DNA from: Cercophora sp. LCS_1
Lineage: Eukaryota > Ascomycota > Sordariomycetes > Sordariales > Lasiosphaeriaceae
Assembly (NCBI GenBank): GCA_036250225.1
Contig: JAPZLL010000005.1
Coordinates: forward strand, 1,488,001 to 1,552,000
Length of the DNA stretch: 64,000 bases
Direction: 5' to 3'
A model generated the notes under the pieces. The model did not search any database, had not been told where the DNA came from, and worked only from the letters and a program-made list of their open reading frames with translations. Positions 11,079 to 22,078 of the stretch are shown here, piece after piece. Position 1 is the stretch's first letter. Each line of letters begins with the position of its first letter. The position numbers and the translations under genes were made by a program.

Positions 11079-14000
11079 CTACTTGCGAAGTTGCTTGCCT
11101 CTCAACCCTGAGAGGAAAACAACTCCGTCGACTAGGCTCTGGTCGGCTTGGGGAAATACCGTCTGCTCTTGCGACTCTAGGGGCTTCAGGAGTTCCTGGG
11201 AGTCCCATTCCCTGGGCTTTGAAGTTTGCGGGGCACTATCAGGTTGCTGCGAGCCATATGTCCGGGGTTTTGAGCTCTTCCTCGACAATAATTGGGCTCC
11301 AAGATCCCAGGTCATGTGGGATGGCCCCTGGTTATGTGAGACCTTGGAATTGCCCTTGGACGACTCCGGATTTGTTGAGGCCGGTGGGTGTCTCTGTCGC
11401 CCATGGGATACATTTGGCTCGGTGGTTTCGGCTGGAGCTTTCGCGGTTGGTCGTTTAGCCCTGCGAGATGGCTCAGACTCAGGCGTTTCCGTTTCTCTAG
11501 GACGCTTCCTCCTCTCGCGGGTTGCCGCTGCGGTCTCTGTCACCTTTGCGGTTCTCGCATGAGGACCCTGTCGCTTCGGCTCAGCCGTTTGCGGTGTTTC
11601 CGCACTCGTGTCTCCTGCAACGACATTGCCCTCTACGCTCCCATCTTCCGTCCCAGTCTTGGGCGTGGCCGAGGTTGGTTTGATGATTGACTTGGGCTGC
11701 ACCGCAATCCTTCTTGCGGTCTTCTCCTCGTCGATGGTAGGGGGGCTGGGCTCTGGCTGCTTGCTCGCTGGACTGCGGACCATAACACGCCTCGTTTGCT
11801 CCTGCGTAGATTCAAAGGGCACTTGAAGAGCCGTTGTGTCCATCATCTGGGCGACTGGCACACCCTCGATATCGGCTGGGGTTTGAAATGACTGATTTTC
11901 GTGCCTTGGGAAGAACCTCGAGCCCTCGTCGCCCCGCACGGTGATCTCCGGGACAGCACTTGGCTCTGGTACCCAAGATGCCCGGAAGTCGGCCATCAAC
12001 TGATCAAAAGTTCGGGACGCACGGGTCTTGAACTCTTCGACAGTGGCAGCCTCGCTTCCCATGCTGCGCAAGTGGCCTACCGCTTCAGTTGACAAGTGCT
12101 CCCGCGTCGCCCACCCGTCCACCACCGAAATGAATGACATGAGCTTTGAGTGCTCCCGTTTGCCTTCTTCCTGGGCCTTGCTCGTCAATCCCCTCGAACT
12201 GGCAAGTCCCTCTTCAAGCCTCTTGGTCTTCTCCGCCTCCTGGATTTGAAATTGTTGATGCGTAATGATTTGCTGCTCGGAGTTCTCTGCCAAGTTTGCG
12301 TGCTCGCTCTCCAAGATGGCCATACGCTCTTTTAGCGACGAGATAGCTAGATTTTGTTGACGCACGATCTCCTCCTTCTCCTGGGATATTCGAGTAGATA
12401 TTTCTAGTTCGGTCATGAGTGAGTCCCGTTGACGTTTGACGTCTTCCGTTGCCAATCTGGCTTCAGATATAGCTTGACCCAGTTCAATCTTCGCCTCTCG
12501 ACGGGCCATCTCGGCAGCTTCTTGGGCTGCCTTCCTCGATGCGGACTCCTTTTCCTGCAGCACTTGGTTCAGCTTGACCACATTGGCAGAGAATTGATGC
12601 ATCTCGGACAGATAGGACTCATCCTTCGCTCGCAACTTGCTTTCGAGATCGCTGATCTTGTTTGTCGATATGTTGTTCTCCTCAGCCAAACGGTCCACTT
12701 CTCTCTGAAGGGCCCCGAGCTGACGTTTGGCAACCTCGTGCTCACCCCGTGCTGCTTGGAGAATGGCTATCTTTTCCTCCGACTCGGCCATTTGAAGCTC
12801 ATGTCGCTCTGATTCCCTTCTCAGGACCTCCAGTTCGGTTTCAAGGCCCCGGCGTTGCTGCTCCTGCTTACTGAACAGTTCCTCATGGAGATTGTTCTCC
12901 TTCTTCTTCTCATCGAGCTGTTGGACTACTTCGTTGAACCGAGAGTTGATCTGCCCTAGTATCATTCGCACTTGGTTTTCAAGATTTGTCCAAAACTGGT
13001 CATTGGATTCCCTCGACGAGTTCTGAGACTCCGCCAAAGCGTTCAGCTTGGTTGCGATGCTGTGAAGCCGGGGTTAGTATTGCCTGCAGCTCCTCTACTG
13101 ATCAAAAATTTACCCAGCCACCGACTCCTGGCACACTCTTTGTAGTTCAGACATGGTTTTGGGTCCGCGCGCCATGATTTCCGACACGATACTGAGACAA
13201 CTCTGCACAGCTTGGAAGCTACAGCTTAGTTAGCCGGAGTGCAAGGAAGTTAAACATGCGTGGCGACCTACCCTTCTCTGGCTTGGCTTTCCAACAACTG
13301 CCCATGTTGGGTCTCAGCTGCTATCCGCTCCTCCAACTTGTCCAGTACTGTCTTGTTTTGGGACATAAGTTCCTGGAACCCAGCCGTAGATTCTTGTGCA
13401 TCTCGTAGCTTGTCGGAGAGAACCTGCAGTCTCTCTCGCTCCTGTACAAGTTCAACATTTTTCTGCTCGACCTGCCTTTCTGCTGCTTCAACTTTCTTGG
13501 TCACTGAGAAGGATGTCAGCTGGCGAAATACTACCTGGAAACTCCCGCTTACGGTTTTTGATCTCGGCTTGGCTCTCCGTCACCACGTCTCGGACGCTCT
13601 GTCGGATCTCCTTCATCGCAGCATCACCCTTTTGAGTTGAAATGTCAACCAGCGCTTTCTGAGACTGTTCGACCACCCGAACTTCCCGAATTGTATCATC
13701 GCACTTCTTTTTCATCCGGGCATAGAGTCGCTGTTGTTCTTCGATTGCGGCATTGAGGTGTCCCTTGCAAATATGATACTTCTCCTCCATCTTCCGGACT
13801 TTCTCCGCCGACTCTTGGGCCTCCACGCTCATGGCTTTGACTTGTTCGGCCAGCGCCTGTTCGCTTTTACGCAGTTTCTCAATCTTCTCCTTTTGGTCGT
13901 CAACGTAGGTGGAATACTTTTGGATGTCATCAAGATTCCTTTCACGCTGGCGCTTGAGTTTGCGGATGTACTCAACATAGCGTTCTGCCTCCTGTGAGCG

Positions 14001-15728
14001 TTCCGAATTTGCCGCGTGCTGGTGCTTATTGACCACCCCAGCAATATCGGCTACAAACGCATGCCCTCCGAAAGGACGGGGAAGTGGTGGTGTACCCTTT
14101 AGTGAATCACTTGAAGACTCGCTTGAGACGTTATAGGCTCGAGACGTATTGGCGGCATGAACTTTGGCTGATCGTCTTTTCGATACATTTGAGTGCCTCG
14201 ATCGCGGACGCAGTTTAGTTCCGACATCACCGTCATCAGTGGTCTCTACCGGTGTTTCTCTGAAAGGTCGACTAGGCATCTGCGCTCTGGTTTTTCTTGG
14301 GGGTGTTTGGACAACAGATTGTCGCTCCTTCTCGGGTAGCACCTGACGAAGAGGCTGGATGCTCATGGAGTTTTGTTTGCCAGTGGCTTCCTTGTTCCTA
14401 CCCGGCGGGCCGTCCTGTGGCAAACCGTTGATCTCTCTATATGCCGAATGGGGAGAGCGAGCCTCAGAGTGCGAGGGTTCCCAAGCTGCCCCAGGAGTCC
14501 GCTCTTGTGCTTCATGACTAGTTGGCGCACTTTGATCGGCATCGGGATACAACGCCTCCTCACCAAGCTCACAAGGGTGGTCGTAAGCTTTCTGGCGTTG
14601 TTGCGGGTGAGGATGGGCCTTGATGTGTTCGAGGCCCCCATCAGCCTTGGCACTCTGAGATTCATGATATGGCAGAGCACCGTGAGCTTCAAAGTCTCTT
14701 GTCTCTCCGTAGGCTTGAACATCATTAGTGTGGGCGATATGATGCGATGACTCGTAATGGCGGACTTCGGGATGCGAAGGTCTCTCAACAACAGGCGAGC
14801 TAGGGTGATCGATGTGGGACAATACATTGGAATCGTGTCCTCTCCCATGCGAAGGCTGAAGTTGCTCATTGCCGATACTTGGGCGATCCCTTGTAAAAGC
14901 AGTTGGCGGTGCCTCCTCGGCCAATTTGTGTTGGTGAGACGGCCTGACTGGTGCCTTCACGAACTCTGGAAACGGCGGTTTGCGGATGACATGTTGAGAA
15001 TTCCGTTCTCGGGGCCAAGCTTCTCCACCAAAATCGTTAGTCTGCCGAAATTGCCCACTCGTGGCATGTCGTTGCCCCGGGACGGCAGGCCGAGTAGGCA
15101 GAATGGGTGGATCGTTGTCGTCTTGATTCCAGGATGCTTTGTCCACTGTGTCGGCATGGTCTCCGAGGCGGATATCGTGCGTTGCGTTATTGGTAGGCGC
15201 ATGTGAGTGTTGAGCACGCGGTGGTTTGGGGGGCGCGGTGTTGGTAAAGGGGCGGGCTGAAGCAGTCTTGTTTGGCATTCTGAAGTTTGCAGCTGAGATT
15301 GGTGCAGCAGGACCGTATTGATAGCCACTCCCGGGATCGATTTTCCGGAGTACCGGCGGTTTCGAAAATGTCGTGTCATGATCAGTGAAGCTGTCATGTC
15401 GATTGGGCTGTGCGGAGGACGGGGTGTTGGGTGCTGGTCTTGTCTCTTCAGCTGGTTCATTAGGAAACCCACCGAACACGTCGTCCGTAGGAGCCGAAGC
15501 GGTGGCTTGCATACCGTCACTGGTGATGTCGATTACGGGTACCTGCCCATGTAGCTTTGCCATGGCCTTGATATTGCCCCTCGGTGGTCTAGCTATCGAG
15601 TGCTTTTTTCGTGGCTGCGAGAAGAGATGGATGGAAGATGAAGAGCTACTAACGTTTGACGGAGTATCTCGTCGATCCAAATGTCAAGGGGCCCGAGGAG
15701 CAGAAGGTACGACCTACGATCGTCCCAT
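11079..15728 (-). CDS. large coiled-coil protein of unknown function (1474 aa)
   Basis: Five exons close in frame: 15728-15718 (11 nt), 15648-13553, 13503-13272, 13218-13114 and 13059-11079. Residues 1 to about 540 are low-complexity and rich in Pro, His, Ser and Asp (PPKPPR, SRHSNVSKRR). Residues 555 to about 1110 are heptad-rich coiled coil (for example QLDEKKKENNLHEELFSKQ). A short, probably folded stretch follows, with WATREHLSTEAVGHLRSMG. The last 300 residues are disordered with basic clusters (RKRPRETETPE, RRAKRPTAK). The layout suggests a structural scaffold, for example of chromosomes, the spindle pole or a synaptonemal complex, but no diagnostic domain is visible and I do not assign one. 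The 11-nt first exon is the weakest part; translation could instead start at MAKLHGQVPVID (about 15562). Confidence 0.75.
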
Positions 15729-18494
15729 TGCAGGCTCGTAAGATCAACGGGAAGCTACATTCAAGATAGTCCCGGCCTAGGCGAGCCCAGGGAAGGGCGT
15801 CGTGCTCAACAAAGGGGAACCCCTGAGCGGTGAGCTCGAGGTCATTTAAAAGATCTCAAAACCTTTACCGCTTTTCAAACTAAATTCCAGGGAGTTGAAG
15901 AGTAGTAGAGAAGAGTATTGATGGATGTATCCATTTCATGGTCAGGCAGGGCGTTCTTGCCTTCCTACCCATGACCCGTGACCCGTGACAATTGTGTCGC
16001 GCCTTCCCACTCGACGAAGGTCATCCATTCATACATAATGGCGCAGAGTCCTTGGAGCGGTGGGCAGCGATCGCTGACATTGGGGTTGTATTGCTTGATA
16101 TCTCACCCAAGTGGGCGACAAGAGAGCCCGTAGACCATGCCCGTTCAGCTGATACCCAATTCAAGTTGTCTCAAACGCCATACAAACTTCCAATAGGCAT
16201 CTATATACACCATGTTCGAAGACCCTCAAATGGGTGTTTTGATTTGTTTAAGAAGATGGAAGGGCTGGGCCTTCAAAGTGCTATCATAGATGTGTGCATT
16301 CCGTTTAAGTGAGAAACCATCAGACGATTCCAGTGTGCACTCTTTGTCACGTACAGCGGCGTATCAACATTCGTCTATATTGTAGACCGGTCTGTGACTT
16401 GTGTTGAAGACTGGTTGTCTGGGTGAGACGACGGAAGAAGAAAATCAGGTTTCCACTGAAAGGACGTTGGGAGACTCATCGCCTGTGCCCTCGCCTTCAA
16501 CTACCTGCCCGGCTTTCAAGACGGTTGAATCAACTCGCAGGGTTAGGATGGTTCCTGATGAGTCAAGACGGTCTCACCCGTGAGTTCAATCCTGAGTGAT
16601 GCCGCCGCACTCCATGTTGATACATAGGTAAATCCTGACGAGATAGGATCAAAAACGGCACCGGCGACAACGCAGTAAAATCAGAGCCGCAAATAGAAGC
16701 ATCCCCGCATTCCGCGTAGATCCCGACGCATGTTCCGCGGCGTTGCAACTTCACGCGGGAAGGCGCCGACGCGGCCTCCGTCGACCAGTAAACTGAACCT
16801 CAATGAGTCAACAGCAAACGTCCAGATATACTTAGGATCCCGAAGGGTCAGGTCTTGGGTCTGAGTCGTTGTCGATTGGCGGTGGAGGCGGGCGATCGAA
16901 CATTCTTAGAATCCTATAATCCCAATGGGCCCGGGTGGAGGACAGCCAAGATCTTCGGGCCACCCGATTCCGATGCGGCCGTCCGGTCGGCAACCCAAAA
17001 CACCACCTATTGATCCCAAAATGGAAGGGCGGTAACTGACACTTCTCTGCGACTCTTCGCCACAAAGGCATGGATGGTAGCTAGCCCTCAAAGAGTGAGC
17101 AGAAGCGGTTCCTCATTTTCGGCCAACTCGATTGCCGGTACCTTTAGACCAAAACACCAAGACATCGCCGCTCTTTCCTGTTTCGCGATAAAATTAGCAC
17201 GCAAATCGCAACCCCACCGTCTGGGCAGACGACGTTGACGAGGCTCGATTCCTTGCCATATTGAATGCTGATGCCCAGACAACGCCAACGCCGAAGCACC
17301 CTGCAGTATCAACGGGCGCACAGGATGCGCAGCAAAGCACGTTTTCAGTCCTATTGCGGCCAACCTCCACCAACATCACCTCATTCTCACCACCAAGCCC
17401 CCCTTTAACCCTCTGGCGACAAACCCTATCTCATGCATGCCAACGGCGCGTAAACAACCGTCGGCGGTCGCAATATACCCACCCGCGACTCTCTCACCGC
17501 TTGGCACTATAATTCTTATTCCCCTCACTGCCGAACCGGACTTGACACGCGAGTGAAAGTGACGAAGCGAAACTGCACTGCAACTCGAAAGAGGGAAAAT
17601 GCAGAGGTGACAGAGTGACAGTGATGTGATGTGATGTCTCCTCCATGCCCGTTGCACCCCGGCAACGCACACCTTCTGAGCTTCTCCCAGCAGCACCCCT
17701 GTCCAAACCTTGCGATCGTCAGCAGCCGCGGACCCTTGCACCCCCCACATTCAGCAAATCCCAGCACACTCGATTGGGCGCCTGAACGGCGCCTTTGGCT
17801 GCGCTCCTCTGGTAGGGGCGGCACCCACATGGTCGGCGCTTCGAGACATCACGGGCTCGCCCAATCAGTGCCGGCGCAAGACCGCAAGCCATTGGGACGA
17901 CTGTGCCTGGTTTCAACTTTCACAGATGCGGGCCCAATTGCAGGCCGCGTTTCCGAGTGCATCCCCTGTCGCCTCCTCTTGCTCGCCTGCGAGTGCCGTG
18001 CCGAGCTATGGATTGGGATGGGGGACCCGCTGCACCAGCATCACACATTCGTTCGCGCGCACGCCCCTTCTCCGGGCTCTGGTAGGAAATGTACCTGCGG
18101 CAGGCGCGATATTGTCGCTATCACTACCCAAGGTACAATGTCTGGAGGCTATAGTAGCAACAGGGATGGCCGTGTTAAGCTCCGTCTTGGGCCTCGTTGG
18201 TCGACAAGGGGGGTGACCTATCAAGGGAAACACCCCTCCTCTCTGTCTCCTCCGCCCTCCCGTCTGACCTGACGTGACCTATATACTGCTCTAGACGCAA
18301 TCCTTACGGCGCTGTTGTCTTCCCTTACCCTATTTTTCCATTTCTCGAAAAGTTCGACGCCTCCCCACCACTGTGATTAAAACCCGAGTGGTGCCACCGT
18401 CGTTCCATTCTCGCAGGCGAACAACCTATTTTCAGGCCCATTCCACACTATCCCGTCGATCGGGTTCCGAGTACGAACAGGACAAGAGTAAACA
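15729..18494. other. 2.8-kb intergenic region upstream of two divergent genes
   Basis: It separates the start codons of the coiled-coil gene and the small membrane protein. Short frames on both strands lack domains or splice-supported exons. The last 150 bp before 18495 include a C/T-rich stretch (about 18236-18280) typical of fungal promoters. No RNA gene is recognised. Confidence 0.5.
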
Positions 18495-19026
18495 ATGGCG
18501 ACTAATACAGCCGACTTCCCTCTCGCCACCGAGGCCGCATCCCCGGGCGGAGATGCTAGTGCTGGATCGATCGGCGCAAACCCCGGGACTGACTTCGACG
18601 GCAGCGCCGCCGGTGCGTCGGGGGCTACATCTGGGAGCATGGAACTGTCTCGTGGGGGGTTGATTGCCGTGATTGTGGTAGTGGTGTTCGTTGCGCTTGT
18701 TGGCAGTGAGTACCACTGATGATATCCCGAGGGAGAAAGAACCGAGCTGACATCCGGCTCCAGTCGCCAGCACTGTGCTGTTCTTCATTGCCAAGAAGAG
18801 GGAGTGGACAATGAGGGAGACGCTTCGGAGGTCAACGAGGAAGGTTGTCGCGGCTTTGACGCCTCGGCGCACCGAGTTCCCCAAATCGGTAAAGGAGACT
18901 ATGGGTAAGGGCGGTCGGATGAACAAACTTGACGACGTCCCACCAACCCCCAAACTTAAGCCTTCGGATCTTGAGAAAGGCTATGGCGGCCGTGGCGACA
19001 AACGAACAAATTTCAGCCGAAAGTGA
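18495..19026 (+). CDS. small single-pass membrane protein, uncharacterised
   Basis: Exons 18495-18705 and 18764-19026 encode 157 residues. Residues 1-50 are a Gly/Ala/Ser/Asp-rich, probably extracytoplasmic segment. One strongly hydrophobic helix (GLIAVIVVVVFVALVG continuing IASTVLFFIA, about 54-80) spans the intron junction. The rest is a basic cytosolic tail (KKREWTMRETLRRSTRK) ending GDKRTNFSRK. There is no cleavable signal peptide, so positive-inside topology suggests N-out/C-in. The splice is supported because it makes one continuous membrane helix; without it the frame stops at SEYH. I recognise no family. Its stop lies 182 bp from the convergent ENP2 stop. Confidence 0.75.
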
Positions 19027-19208
19027 GAGAAAGAGTGAGATGACGACGGCTGGTAACTGGCGAGTTAGATGTGGAATATGGAAGGGCGCGGCGATCTAGC
19101 GTTGAAAGGGATTGGAGGCTATGAACTGCGGTATAGAGGTTGGGACGGAGATACCAATGTCTTTCATGTGTAATATGTATTGGGTCTGAACGGAATGGTG
19201 TCTGGCGT

Positions 19209-21255
19209 TTATAGTCGTCGAAACGTATTGGTGCTGGCGCTCCTTCTTCCCTCGTGACGCTTACCCGCCGGGGTAGGAGGCTGAGGCTTGCCCTTCTTTT
19301 TGGATTCTGGTACAAATGTTATGGATTTTTCTCCAACCAAATCTGTCAACCTGATCTTCGAGTCGCGTGTGTTCTTCTGGGCTCGGGACCCGAATGCTGT
19401 GTCCCGTACCCGGCCGCCCTCCGCTCGAGAGGACGAAACCTTCATCACTACGTCGTCGTCATCGTCGCTAGGAGCATCATTGCTCTCCTCCCCACTTCCT
19501 TCACTCGAATCACCGTTATTATTGTTGCCACCAGGCTGATAGCCTTCGTCGCCAGGGACCTTGGTACTGGGGTTGAGGGCTCGGAATTCGTAGCTGGTTT
19601 CGTCGACTTTGAAATCTTCATCCTCGAAGAGATTCTGAAAACGAGAGTCGCCGAGGATGCCGGCATTGGTGTCGACCTTCGCCCGATTCTCCTGTTTCTG
19701 GAGGATCTTGTCGGCCAACTTCTGGTTGACCTTGACCTTCTTGACACCTCTGATACGGCTTGAGCGTTCCTTCTCCACCTTCTCCTTGATTCTCTTCGCC
19801 CGCTCCTCTTCCCAGATATAGGGGTTAGCAATGAGGCGAGCCTGATCATACAGCTTGGCTGCAACAAAGTAACCGTGCATATATGGGCGCAGCAGATTCG
19901 TTTTCCCAATGAGGTGTGACAAGCTGAGCGATTTGAGTTCAGGGACGGTAAGGAACTTGTAGTTGTCGTATGTCTCGTTGCGAGTCTCATTCTCCATTTC
20001 GTGAACCAGGTTGTCCAGGAAGTGACACCATTTGGGAGCCAGTCCCAAACTGGGGATGAAGAAGCTGTGCATTTGTTTGCCCTGTTGAGAGTCAGTAGGC
20101 TGGTTTATTTGCGAGGCGGGAACTATGGCTATGGGATATTTCTTACCTCGTTGGCTGTCAAGATCATGCCCGAGTCGGGGCAGTGGGTCACAAAGTTGAT
20201 GTCAACCGTGGGCTCGATCGAAGTCCATAAGTCGCCGCTTTGTTCATCCCAGATTTTGATGATGCGCTTATCTGCGGAGAGAAGCTTCCGCTCGTCCGTT
20301 GGTGTTTTGAGATGGATGAGATTCTTGATGGGAAGACCCATGCCCTGATCTTTCTTCAGGATAGGACGAGGATTTCTCAAATCAAACACTCGGATTTGGC
20401 CCGTACTTGTGCCAAGCGCAAGGGAAAGGCCGTCATGACTGTAGTCGAGAGCTGTAACCTCGCCGTCGTGACCACCCAGAACAGCCACCCGCCCCTTGCT
20501 TCGAGGATCGAAGAATTCGACGGTCCCAATCGAGGTACCGAAAGCGCAAAGCCCGTGTGTAGATTCTGCCACAGTAGCCACATTAACTGCACCCACGTTT
20601 ATGCTCCCTTGCAAACCGCTGTTTGCTTCGTCCTCCCCAACCTCGACCTGCCAAGGGCGCAAAAATTGCCCCCGTTCCAAGTCGAGCCTGAAAACCTCGC
20701 CCAGTCCTGACCCATCCGCGCTTAGCCCTACTGCCGGAACCAGAACTTCTGTGTTTTGTCTGAGATATGCCAGATCTCTGCCGAAACGGGGTAACCGGAC
20801 TTCGTAGTGGCATCCCATAGGGGTATGAAACTCCAAGGACCGGTCGCTTTGAAGGTGCAGACTCTTGGTGTAGTCTTCACTGAGCAGCAGAAAGGTTGTA
20901 TTTTCGGATTTTGTATGGCGAGAAAACGAGAGGGAAAGTTCGTCTGTAGAGTGTACATGGAACTGCGGCTTGTACGTGCCAGTACTCATGATCCAATGGC
21001 CATCCTCGCTCACACGGACGCAGTTACTCGCTATGATCTCGCGTTAGCCATCATACGGTCGTCGAACTGGGCGAAAAGGGAGCACGTACCCTCTTCGAAC
21101 TCGAACTCCTGCAAAAGCTCAAAGTTGTTCAGGTTTTCAGGGTCGTACTTCGCGGATCTCTTCCTTCGGCGCGTGAGCCAATCTGGGAGGGGTCTTGCGG
21201 TCGAGGGTCCTGAGACCGTATACACCGGAACGGATCCGGGATTTGTCAACTTCAT
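19209..21255 (-). CDS. ENP2: ENP2/NOL10 nucleolar WD40 protein, small-subunit processome
   Basis: Exons 21255-21090, 21030-20147 and 20081-19209 encode 640 residues (yeast Enp2 is about 707). The N-terminal 330 residues are a WD40 propeller, with repeats such as GEVTALDYSHDGLSLALGTS followed by TGQIRVFDLRNPRPIL. The central region has the family block APKWCHFLDNLVHEMENE and YKFLTVPELKSLSLSHLIGK. Near residue 500 the NUC153 motif DSRFQNLFEDEDFKVDE occurs, followed by acidic (DDDDDVV) and basic tracts. Enp2 acts in 18S rRNA maturation with Bfr2. The start MKLTNPGSVPVYTVSG is the first ATG that joins the propeller in frame. Introns are 59 and 65 nt. Confidence 0.94.
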
Positions 21256-22078
21256 GGCGGGCGTTGGTGTCGCGGAATTCGCCCTGGTCGCAAAACGTAA
21301 ACTTTTCGCGGGCAGAATCAGCGCAGACTCCAAAACTTTTTGGCGGTCTCTCTGGGCCGCTACTGGCACTGTTTTCTTTATCTTATCAAATCTCCGATGT
21401 GCACGGACCATATGTCCTTCTTGCAGGGGAAGCGGAGACCCTTGGAAGGTTGGCAGGCTAATTGCAGGCAAGGATTGCGGGAGCTGGAGGGAGCACGACC
21501 CGGCTCCGTTGACGGAACAAACCGCCAGCCCCAGGGAATTCATCCAATGCGCGAAGCGTGCGCCACGGCTGTCCTTAGAAGCACTTGCACCCACACTAGA
21601 TCGATTTGCGCCAGCGTCGTCGCGCGGTTTGTGCTTGCTATCCTTCACTGCCTCGAGCAGGCCCGGCATCCAGAAACCGGACGACACCGCGTCCAAGCAC
21701 CGATCCGACAGCCGAATTACGAGCTCGCGCACTCGATCGCGCTTCCCGTGTCCCGGTTGACTATCAATCGGAAGGCTCGAACTCCCAGGGTTCATCTCTG
21801 GATGCCCGGGGAAGCGATTCCTCGGTAACCCCGTGGTGCCACCCTCCTGGGCCTGTTGCCATGGAGCCTGGCACCACGACGTATCGACTTCGACGAGCCC
21901 AATCTGTGCCGTCTTCCCTCTCGAGACGCCGCGTCCGCAATTCCCAGCTCAACCTGCTGCTCTAGTCCCAAGGCCGTTACCTATCTTTGGTCACTTGTTG
22001 GAAGCCTCTCCTGTCGCTGGCTAGGTGGATGACTGTCCGACATTTGCAGCCTACGCTCTGCGCGGCGTTATCTCCGAC
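21256..22078. promoter_or_regulatory. divergent ENP2 / MED13 promoter region
   Basis: 823 bp between the two start codons. It includes one CCTCGG hexamer at 21820-21825, showing that this motif also occurs next to genes unrelated to fatty-acid use. No gene is seen. Confidence 0.5.
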
